Below are positions 31,040-36,785 of a DNA stretch of 36,785 nt, one piece after another. The notes beneath the pieces are model-generated. The model had not been told where the DNA came from. It worked only from the letters and a program-made list of their open reading frames with translations, and did not search any database. Both the position numbers and the translations under genes were made by a program. Source of the stretch: CAJXCL01 sp964394335 (lineage in GTDB: Bacteria; Nitrospinota; Nitrospinia; CAJXCL01); NCBI GenBank assembly GCA_964394335.1, contig CAYMVZ010000011.1, positions 1-36,785 of the forward strand. Reading direction: 5' to 3'. The stretch's first letter is position 1; every line of letters starts with the position of its first letter.

Positions 31040-31939
31040 ATGGTAAAGAAAAGGCTTTTAAATACTAAAAAAAGGGGGAACTCTCGTCACTCTCAATATT
31101 CAGGAATCTATACTTTTGAAAGTTCCCTTGAGGCCTACTTTAAAGAAATAAGCAATATTCCTCTCCTAAAAAGGGAGGATGAGCATGTTTTGGGGAAGAA
31201 AATCCAAAAAGGAGATCAGGAATCGCTCAAAGAATTGGTGCAGAGAAATTTGAAGTATGTCGTAAGTGTTGCTTACGTATATAAAGGATGCGGGGTTTCT
31301 CTTGCGGATCTAATTAGTGAAGGAAATATAGGTCTTATACAGGCGGCGCTCCGGTTTGACCCCTTCAGAAACGTAAAGTTTATTACTTACGCAAGTTGGT
31401 GGATTCGCCAGGCGATAAGGCATGCCGTAGCGGAGCAGTCAGGCGCTGTAAGGTTGCCGGCCAAGCAGGCAGCCCTTCTTAGTAAAATTAATGCAAAAAA
31501 TAAGGCGTTTCTCCAGGAACATGAAAGGGTCCCAACTTCCGAAGACTTGGCTAAAGAGCTCGGCCTTTCAGTTGAGGAGATTGAATCAATTCTTAGAGCA
31601 TACAGGCCCCATTTATCTTTGAATGCCTTTCTGAAAAATGGAAATCAAACTGATTATCTGGAACTTCTTGAATCAAAGAATACGAATTCCATCGATGATA
31701 ATGTATTACTGGATTCCCTGAGATATAAGATAGAAGAGTTTTTAAAGGAATTATCACCACGCGAAGAAAAGGTATTGCGGTGCCGATTTGGTTTTGATCA
31801 AAAAGGCCCTTTTACTTTGGAAGAAATTGCGAAAGAAATGCATTTATCAAGAGAAAGAGTGCGGCAAATAGAAAAAAAAGCTACAGAGCGACTTAGGTCA
31901 AAAAGCAAAATTAAAATTTTAAAGGATTTTTTAAACTGA
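31040..31939 (+). CDS. RNA polymerase sigma-70 family factor, group 2 type
   Basis: 299 residues. Region 1.2 (LEAYFKEISNIPLLKREDE), region 2 with the -10 recognition stretch NVKFITYASWWIRQAI, region 3 (RVPTSEDLAKELGLS) and region 4 with LTLEEIAKEMHLSRERVRQIEKKA-type helix-turn-helix are complete. It lacks the acidic region 1.1 and the large insert of housekeeping RpoD, so it is an alternative or group 2 factor (RpoS/RpoH-like class). A GGGAG ribosome site precedes it, 10 nt after bamD. Which promoters it serves cannot be read from the sequence. Confidence 0.9.
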   Translation: MVKKRLLNTKKRGNSRHSQYSGIYTFESSLEAYFKEISNIPLLKREDEHVLGKKIQKGDQESLKELVQRNLKYVVSVAYVYKGCGVSLADLISEGNIGLIQAALRFDPFRNVKFITYASWWIRQAIRHAVAEQSGAVRLPAKQAALLSKINAKNKAFLQEHERVPTSEDLAKELGLSVEEIESILRAYRPHLSLNAFLKNGNQTDYLELLESKNTNSIDDNVLLDSLRYKIEEFLKELSPREEKVLRCRFGFDQKGPFTLEEIAKEMHLSRERVRQIEKKATERLRSKSKIKILKDFLN

Positions 31940-31941
31940 AA

Positions 31942-32673
31942 ATGTTTATCAAGCACATTTCCCGCGGTCTTGTCGTAGGAAACTCCAGATATATTCAGTG
32001 GTTTTTATTGGTTTGTGTGATCGTTTTTTGGGCCAATCCTTCTTTGGCGGAAATTTATGTGTACAAAAAAAAAGGCTCATATTTCATCACCGATTCATAT
32101 AAAGGCTCCAATTATATAAAGCGTTATAAAACAAAAAAATCCGGAACTAAAACACCTTCCCTGATTCGTGGCAAAACAAACGGCTATCCTTTAAATGATT
32201 TTTCTAATGAGACTTTTGAAGCCTCAAAAAAATATGGAATAAACGAAAATTTTATTAAAGCGATAATTGCCGCCGAATCTAATTTCAAAGCGGATGCCGT
32301 GTCTCCCAAAGGAGCGATAGGGCTTATGCAGCTTATGCCCAAAACCGCTTTACGTTTAAAAGTTGTCGATCCTTTTGATCCTTATCAAAATATAGACGGT
32401 GGAACCAGGCACTTGAAGCATCTGTTAAAACAGTTTAAAGGAAACAGGCACTTGGCATTAGCTGCTTATAACGCCGGCGAGCATCAAGTAAAAAAATATG
32501 GAACTATACCACCTTTCAAAGAAACATCTTCCTATGTGCGAAAAGTTTTAAATTATTTTAAGGCCTATGAAGGAAAGAGGAAATCAAGGAAGAGAAATTT
32601 AATTTATAAAAATATATCCCCAAACGGCACTATTACATTTTCTGATAATGCACAGATTAAATTTACCCAATAA
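31942..32673 (+). CDS. lytic transglycosylase, SLT/MltE-like domain
   Basis: Peptidoglycan-cleaving enzyme of 243 residues, begun 2 nt after the sigma factor stop. A long N-terminus (about 37 residues, hydrophobic VCVIVFWANPSLA) is the signal peptide. A DUF4124-like strand segment (EIYVYKKKGSYFITD) follows, then the SLT domain at about 85-210 with catalytic Glu in IIAAESNF, GAIGLMQLMPKTA, NIDGGTRHL and ALAAYNAGE. The Lys/Arg-rich tail repeats a short DUF4124-like segment (NGTITFSDNAQ). Periplasmic; the presence of peptidoglycan remodelling agrees with a walled cell. Confidence 0.9.
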   Translation: MFIKHISRGLVVGNSRYIQWFLLVCVIVFWANPSLAEIYVYKKKGSYFITDSYKGSNYIKRYKTKKSGTKTPSLIRGKTNGYPLNDFSNETFEASKKYGINENFIKAIIAAESNFKADAVSPKGAIGLMQLMPKTALRLKVVDPFDPYQNIDGGTRHLKHLLKQFKGNRHLALAAYNAGEHQVKKYGTIPPFKETSSYVRKVLNYFKAYEGKRKSRKRNLIYKNISPNGTITFSDNAQIKFTQ

Positions 32674-32709
32674 AATAACTGTTTCCCACATCTTCGAAAC
32701 ATAAATCCA

Positions 32710-33291
32710 ATGCCGCAAATAATTCTGATTCTTACATTGGCCTATCTTTTAGGTTCCATTCCTTTCAGCCTCATAATAGCCAGATTATTAAAAGGTATTG
32801 ACATAAGAAATCATGGAAGCGGGAATATCGGCGCGACTAATGTGTTGCGCACCGTAGGGAAAAGAGAGGCGGCATTTGCTCTGATAGCAGATATATTAAA
32901 AGGTGTAATGCCTGTCCTGTTGGCTGTTTTTGTTTTAGAGGGGGTTTGGATAGCGGCAACAGCAGTTCTCGTTGTTTTAGGACATATTTTCCCGATCTTC
33001 GCCGGGTTCAAAGGAGGAAAAGGCGTGGCAACTTCTCTTGGAGCGCTTATTGTTATTATTCCTGCAGGGGTTATAATATCATTGGTATTGTGGCTTTTAG
33101 TTTTAGCTGTGTTTCGTTACGCCTCGCTTGCGTCCATATTAGCCGCAATTGCCCTGCCTGTAATATGCTGGGGATTAACAACTCCTTTGGCTTATACTGC
33201 GGCGGCATCAATTAACGCTGTGATTATAATATTAAAGCACACAGGTAACATAAAAAGACTTATATCGGGAACGGAAAGCAAGGTATTTTAA
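32710..33291 (+). CDS. plsY: glycerol-3-phosphate acyltransferase PlsY
   Basis: Integral membrane enzyme that transfers acyl from acyl-phosphate to glycerol-3-phosphate, first step of phospholipid synthesis. 193 residues with about five membrane helices. Three conserved motifs: GSIPFSLIIARL, the GSGNIGATNVLRTVGK loop, and GHIFPIFAGFKGGKGVATSLG. No Shine-Dalgarno site, 36 nt after the transglycosylase. PlsX is not in the window. Confidence 0.95.
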   Translation: MPQIILILTLAYLLGSIPFSLIIARLLKGIDIRNHGSGNIGATNVLRTVGKREAAFALIADILKGVMPVLLAVFVLEGVWIAATAVLVVLGHIFPIFAGFKGGKGVATSLGALIVIIPAGVIISLVLWLLVLAVFRYASLASILAAIALPVICWGLTTPLAYTAAASINAVIIILKHTGNIKRLISGTESKVF

Positions 33292-33409
33292 ATAAAAATA
33301 AGAAGAACAGACTGCACAGCGTGATCAGGGCCACAGGAATAGAGTTTGTTTTGATAAGTTTTATGAAAACTTTGCAGAGCTCAACTTTGCATGTTTGTTG
33401 TGCAGCCTA

Positions 33410-33904
33410 ATGAAAATATATAAAATTCCAAGTAACTACATTATATTTGTCATTGTTTTGCTGTTGTCCTCTTTGTTGGTTTTTACTGTTGCACAATCAA
33501 AGGAGGACAAAGCGCGACAGGAAGTGAAGAGAAATAATGAAAAAATTATTTCAGTTCTTGAAAATGGAATCGGGCTTCTTAAATACGAAATTAAGCGGGA
33601 TCATGAAGTTGCTTCCCGCAAGATGAAGAGAACGGGTATCCGGCAATTAAGAATTGCTTTGAAAAAAGATATTGGTCCAAAAGAACAATTGATAAAAGAC
33701 CTCAAATTACATTTAGCCGATGAGTTAACAGCTGAAATAGGGTCTATACAGAAAACCCTTGAACTGGAAGAGAAAATTGTTAAAGCTTTTAAAGTCGATT
33801 CTTCCAGGGTAAGGCGGAATACCCGCAATATTATTAAACAATCAATCTCTGTAAAAGAAAATATCCTGGCTTCATTTGAAAAATTTTTATCAAAACTCCA
33901 ATGA
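33410..33904 (+). CDS. membrane-anchored coiled-coil protein of unknown function
   Basis: 164 residues from ATG 33410; a TTG at 33395 would add five. I do not recognise the family. A hydrophobic segment at about 10-30 (YIIFVIVLLLSSLLVFTVA) is a signal anchor or signal peptide. The rest is charged and helical, with heptad-like Leu/Ile and many Lys/Arg/Glu, so a coiled coil facing the periplasm is likely. Its stop overlaps the hpnH start as ATGA, so the two proteins are made together; a role in hopanoid or membrane organisation is a guess from that coupling. Confidence 0.65.
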   Translation: MKIYKIPSNYIIFVIVLLLSSLLVFTVAQSKEDKARQEVKRNNEKIISVLENGIGLLKYEIKRDHEVASRKMKRTGIRQLRIALKKDIGPKEQLIKDLKLHLADELTAEIGSIQKTLELEEKIVKAFKVDSSRVRRNTRNIIKQSISVKENILASFEKFLSKLQ

Positions 33905-34899
33905 GATTTCCATTAAGTCTTAATTTATCTTTATCCTCATACCTTTTTAAACAGCGGGTTTCAGGAAATGAAAAGTTTCCTTTAGTACTGATGCTGGAAC
34001 CGCTTCACGCCTGCAATTTAGAATGTGCCGGTTGCGGCAGGATAAAAGAATATGAATCCACTATTAACGAAATAATGCCGCTTGAAACAGCCCTTAAGGC
34101 AGTAGATGATTGCGGAGCGCCGGTTGTCTCCGTTACCGGCGGAGAACCACTTCTCTATCAGCACATAGGAGAGCTTATTGAGGAACTGGTTCGACGCAAA
34201 AAGCATATTTATCTATGCACAAATGGAATGCTTCTGGAAAGGTCTTTAAAAAAGTTTCGACCTAATAAATTCTTACATATTAATGTTTCCCTCGATGGGA
34301 TGGCGGAAACTCACGATAAAATTTCAGGTGAAAAGGGAGTGTTCGATAAGGCGATTAACGGTATAATAAAAGCCAGAGCGGCCGGTTTTAGAGTTTGCAC
34401 AAATACTTCTATCTATAAAGATACGGATTTAAAAGAAATTGAAACATTATTTCACTTCCTGAAGGATATTAATATTAATGGCATTTTAGCGGCACCGGCG
34501 TTTGAATATGACGTCTTGAGTAAGAAAATATTCCTCGATAGACAGACAACGAACAAGCAGTTTGAGGTCATCAGCAGTATTTCAAAAAAGCTCCCAATTA
34601 TGAGTACCCCTCTTTACCTGAAATTTTTAAAAGGAAAGCGGCATTTAGAGTGCACCCCCTGGGGCAACCCAACATATAATCCGCAGGGCTGGAAAAGCCC
34701 CTGTTACCTGATTACGGATACTCATTATAAAACATTTAAAGAGTTGATGGCAAAAACAGACTGGTCAAAATACGGAGCAGGAAACGATCCACGCTGCGCG
34801 AACTGCATGATGCACAGCGGTTTTGAACCAACCGTTGTAAGAGAAGTGGGGAAAAACTTTTCCGATCTATGGGAAATGATAGTCTGGAATTTTACTTAA
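33901..34899 (+). CDS. hpnH: hopanoid biosynthesis radical SAM protein HpnH
   Basis: Adenosylhopene synthase family: adds a 5'-deoxyadenosyl group to diploptene, the first step to extended C35 hopanoids. 332 residues. Cluster motif CNLECAGC (CxxxCxxC), VTGGEPLL, and the HpnH-specific HLECTPWGNPT, PCYLITDTHYKTFKEL, DWSKYGAGNDPRCANCMMH. Anammox bacteria, among others, make bacteriohopanetetrol, so this gene fits that lineage. Coupled to the coiled-coil gene by ATGA. No other hpn genes are in the window. Confidence 0.9.
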   Translation: MRFPLSLNLSLSSYLFKQRVSGNEKFPLVLMLEPLHACNLECAGCGRIKEYESTINEIMPLETALKAVDDCGAPVVSVTGGEPLLYQHIGELIEELVRRKKHIYLCTNGMLLERSLKKFRPNKFLHINVSLDGMAETHDKISGEKGVFDKAINGIIKARAAGFRVCTNTSIYKDTDLKEIETLFHFLKDININGILAAPAFEYDVLSKKIFLDRQTTNKQFEVISSISKKLPIMSTPLYLKFLKGKRHLECTPWGNPTYNPQGWKSPCYLITDTHYKTFKELMAKTDWSKYGAGNDPRCANCMMHSGFEPTVVREVGKNFSDLWEMIVWNFT

Positions 34900-34970
34900 A
34901 GAATTTTTTTTCACCGCAGAGTGGCCCTGGCCACTCTGTGATCTCAGCGCTCGCTGTGGTAAATTCTTTT
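34898..34970. terminator. nested hairpin between convergent genes, repeat-like
   Basis: Outer stem AAAGAATTT (34898-34906) with AAATTCTTT (34961-34969), which continues into a T-run; inner perfect stem CAGAGTGGCC (34917-34926) with GGCCACTCTG (34929-34938). It carries the CACCGCAGAG sequence of the interspersed repeat. Position between the hpnH stop and the convergent gene suggests two-way termination. Confidence 0.65.
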
Positions 34971-35020
34971 TTGGTTGCAGCGAAGCCCCGCTAAGCGTGG
35001 CGAATATGTACTGCCTGATC

Positions 35021-35818
35021 TTAACCGGTCTCTATTTCTACCCCGTCTCCCACTCGAACTTTTAAAAAATCAGCCACGTTTGCCGAAAGAAGGAATATTT
35101 CTATATTATTCCAGCTATTAATCAAGGCGGAAACTTCTTGGGGATTAGCCTCAGAATAGTATGATTTCAAACTTGTGATCAAGCAGTGACCGATTTTTAT
35201 TTTTATCGGCTTCTGGTTAATATTTTGACTTATGAACCGTTCGGAAAAGTTGGTTATTAGGTTACCAAATCGGTCAATATGTATAACCTCTCCTGAAAAA
35301 CTATGTGTATCAATTTTTTTGGGAAGCGGTAGATCAATTTTTTTACAGTTCTCCACTCTATGAGCCAACTTTGCAGGATCATGGCTTAAAGAAAATAAAC
35401 CAGCTGCCGGCGCGAAGATGTCCCTTCCATGAAAGGTAGAGCTTATTTTTCCCGAAACAAATTTTTCCGGGTCTATTTGATAAATTTCAAGTCCCTTTTC
35501 TTTTTGGAAAACAGCGGACAAAACACCGTTGTCAGGGGCAATAAAACAATATTTCTCCGATTTCACGAGAAGAAATTTCCTCTTGCTTCCAACCCCTGGG
35601 TCTACCACGATCAAATGAATAGTGCCGGCAGGGAAATATGAATATGCGGTTTCAAAAACATAAACTGCCTGCAAAATGTTATGAGCTTCTATGTCGTGAG
35701 TCAGGTGGATAAACCGTAAAGACGGGTTTATCCCTAACATTACCCCCTGCATGATCCCGACAAAAGGATCACTGTATCCAAAATCAGAAGTTAAAGTAAT
35801 TAAAGATTTTTTTGCCAT
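35021..35818 (-). CDS. SAM hydroxide adenosyltransferase (DUF62 family)
   Basis: 265-residue enzyme that splits S-adenosylmethionine with water or hydroxide to adenosine and methionine. Marks: ITLTSDFGYSDPFVGIMQG, LTHDIEAHNILQA, VVDPGVGSKRK, APDNGVLSAVF, FHGRDIFAPAAG and the C-terminal HIDRFGNLITNF. Its biological purpose is debated in the family. A TTTACA-N17-TATAAT promoter ends about 14 bp before the ATG, so the message is nearly leaderless. It may lower SAM or recycle the 5'-deoxyadenosyl/SAM pool near the radical SAM HpnH, which is only suggested by position. Confidence 0.92.
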   Translation of the reverse strand: MAKKSLITLTSDFGYSDPFVGIMQGVMLGINPSLRFIHLTHDIEAHNILQAVYVFETAYSYFPAGTIHLIVVDPGVGSKRKFLLVKSEKYCFIAPDNGVLSAVFQKEKGLEIYQIDPEKFVSGKISSTFHGRDIFAPAAGLFSLSHDPAKLAHRVENCKKIDLPLPKKIDTHSFSGEVIHIDRFGNLITNFSERFISQNINQKPIKIKIGHCLITSLKSYYSEANPQEVSALINSWNNIEIFLLSANVADFLKVRVGDGVEIETG

Positions 35819-35832
35819 AGTTTTAAATTTAG

Positions 35833-35861
35833 ATTATACAGATTTGTCGAACCTATGTAAA
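35833..35861 (-). promoter_or_regulatory. sigma-70 promoter for the SAM hydrolase gene
   Basis: Minus strand TTTACA, 17 bases, TATAAT. Its -35 is 4 bp from the -35 of the divergent promoter at 35866. Confidence 0.75.
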
Positions 35862-35865
35862 AACC

Positions 35866-35894
35866 TTGACTCAAAGTTTTTATAAAGTTAAAAT
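35866..35894 (+). promoter_or_regulatory. sigma-70 promoter for the 49-residue membrane protein
   Basis: TTGACT, 17 bases, TAAAAT; predicted leader about 60 nt. Begins with TTGACTCAA, shared with 9834 and 36117. Confidence 0.65.
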
Positions 35895-35961
35895 TGCAAC
35901 ATTTTAGGTTCAATATAGTTTCTTGAAAAACATAGATCTTTATACTTGAGGAGTGAAAGCG

Positions 35962-36111
35962 ATGAGAGACTTAATTGATAAGCATATTGACTGGTATATT
36001 GGCATCATTGGCCTTGTTACTTCAGTTTTAATTTTGCTGATTGATTGGTATGTGGGTGTAATCGGTTTTTTTGCTATCGGTATCATATTGATGATTGGTT
36101 TGAAGAAATAG
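35962..36111 (+). CDS. 49-residue two-helix membrane protein with internal repeat
   Basis: A short gene well supported by a strong promoter and GAGGAG 8 nt before the ATG. Two hydrophobic helices (about 11-26 and 30-46) separated by IDW, with a basic end GLKK. The sequence IDWYIGIIG (9-17) recurs as IDWYVGVIG (27-35), an 18-residue period, so the protein looks like a duplicated transmembrane unit. Family not recognised. It lies between the divergent SAM hydrolase promoter and the acidic exported protein gene. Confidence 0.75.
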   Translation: MRDLIDKHIDWYIGIIGLVTSVLILLIDWYVGVIGFFAIGIILMIGLKK

Positions 36112-36116
36112 GATTT

Positions 36117-36145
36117 TTGACTCAAAAAATTTTAAAAAGTCTGAT
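36117..36145 (+). promoter_or_regulatory. possible promoter for the acidic exported protein
   Basis: TTGACT, 17 bases, TCTGAT. Again starts TTGACTCAA. Predicted leader about 80 nt. Confidence 0.4.
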
Positions 36146-36229
36146 AGTGCAATTTGTTTTCTATCTGGCATAGCTGCATTGTACTCTGACAGGAAAGAAA
36201 TTTTACTTATTGTAAGGAGGTATTTTTTA

Positions 36230-36785
36230 GTGAATATTGCAAAAAACTTTTTGTACAAAAAATCATCCCTGATTTTTATCGCCTTATTTTTCTTATCCTT
36301 TTGTTATGTGGGAACCCATATAATTTTGCCATCTCCTTTTGCTGTCGTAGCTGAGGCTGAAGAGGCTGAGAAAGCTGAAGCTGAGGCAGTTTCTGTTCCT
36401 GAGGCGAAAGATACAGAGGAAGCTGCTGCTACAGATGCACCAGAGGGAGAAGAAGTTGAAGAAGCTTCTGCAGCTGAGTCAGAAGAAGCCGAGGAATCAG
36501 CTAGTGAAGCAGTTTCTACTGCTGAGGAAGGCTCTGAGCCAGAAGAAGCTGATGAAGAATTTTTAGAAGACGAGGAGGAAGAGGAAGAAGAAGCTGAGGA
36601 AGAAGAAACAGCTGAAGGAGGAGAAGCAGAAGGGGAAAAACAACCTGTAGTAATCCCAATGGGTACTGAGCCGTTTCCTGAGTTTAAAGGAAATCCGGAC
36701 AACCCAAATAGAGATATGATTAAGAGAGAGGATTATAACGATCTTCCGGTCAACAAGTTTAATTTTGGCCTTTCAAACAGGAACC
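36230..36785 (+). CDS. exported protein with long Glu/Ala-rich acidic region, 3' partial
   Basis: GTG start with AAGGAGG 9 nt upstream; open to the window end (185 residues seen). Residues 1-41 are a Sec signal peptide or anchor (KKSSLIFIALFFLSFCYVG), likely cut near VVA. Residues about 42-145 are low-complexity Glu/Ala/Ser with a pure acidic stretch, probably disordered and highly negative. A folded part then begins (PVVIPMGTEPFPEFKGNPDN..., then NKFNFGLSNRN). Function unknown. The opposite-strand Ser/Ala-rich reading is only its mirror image. Confidence 0.75.
   Translation, partial: MNIAKNFLYKKSSLIFIALFFLSFCYVGTHIILPSPFAVVAEAEEAEKAEAEAVSVPEAKDTEEAAATDAPEGEEVEEASAAESEEAEESASEAVSTAEEGSEPEEADEEFLEDEEEEEEEAEEEETAEGGEAEGEKQPVVIPMGTEPFPEFKGNPDNPNRDMIKREDYNDLPVNKFNFGLSNRN

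Noticed and set aside
36304..36702. 132-residue Ser/Ala-rich minus-strand ORF
   Set aside because: Mirror of the Glu/Ala-rich coding sequence on the plus strand, which has a signal peptide and a strong ribosome site.

Overview
The window is a gene-dense, AT-rich (by eye high-30s percent GC) stretch of a Gram-negative bacterial chromosome around the replication-initiation genes. Two BamD/TPR-type outer-membrane lipoproteins, several lipobox signal peptides and a lytic transglycosylase indicate an outer membrane. An HpnH-type hopanoid radical SAM enzyme, many genes without Shine-Dalgarno sites, and remnants of small GIY-YIG and four-helix-bundle (S23) genes would fit an anammox-type planctomycete (Brocadiales, perhaps Scalindua-like). 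That assignment is a guess from gene content.

Layout. 1-1.3 kb: C-terminal part of a GAF/HD-GYP protein with a stop codon inside the GAF domain. 1.3-9.5 kb, all minus strand: RNase P RNA, a zinc-ribbon coiled-coil protein and a FabK/nitronate-monooxygenase-like flavoprotein; then glnD, nifS/iscS and cysE; then a PP-loop thiolation-type ATPase. 9.5-21.1 kb, all plus strand: a small unknown protein; PilZ protein, tmk, ubiX; dnaA, a 242-bp AT-rich spacer that is the best origin candidate, gyrB, gyrA, a TPR lipoprotein and serS. 21.1-21.9 kb: two tRNA-Ser genes around a decayed four-helix-bundle gene. 22-27.7 kb: rsmI, then on the minus strand a cysteine cluster (cysK; thrC-like, ThiS/MoaD-type carrier, MoeB/ThiF activator, CysM-like synthase, Rrf2 regulator). 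27.8-33.3 kb: pyrE-pdxA, a convergent lipoprotein, then bamD, a sigma-70 family factor, lytic transglycosylase and plsY. 33.4-36.8 kb: a coiled-coil membrane protein coupled to hpnH, a SAM hydroxide adenosyltransferase, a 49-residue two-helix membrane protein and the start of an acidic exported protein.

How genes work together. Sulfur metabolism dominates. CysE makes O-acetylserine and CysK turns it into cysteine. NifS/IscS can draw persulfide sulfur from cysteine for the PP-loop enzyme. The second cluster has the parts of a protein-thiocarboxylate cysteine pathway (carrier, E1-like activator, CysM-type synthase) under a Cys-bearing Rrf2 regulator. The carrier's Gly-Gly tail is masked by two extra residues, and no trimming protease is seen here.

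Most unusual: the P12 helix of the RNase P RNA carries, in its terminal loop, a frameshifted remnant of a GIY-YIG endonuclease gene. The tRNA-Ser pair carries a second decayed accessory gene and identical hairpins ending 3 nt before each mature tRNA. Together these suggest small parasitic genes settling in or beside structured RNA genes.
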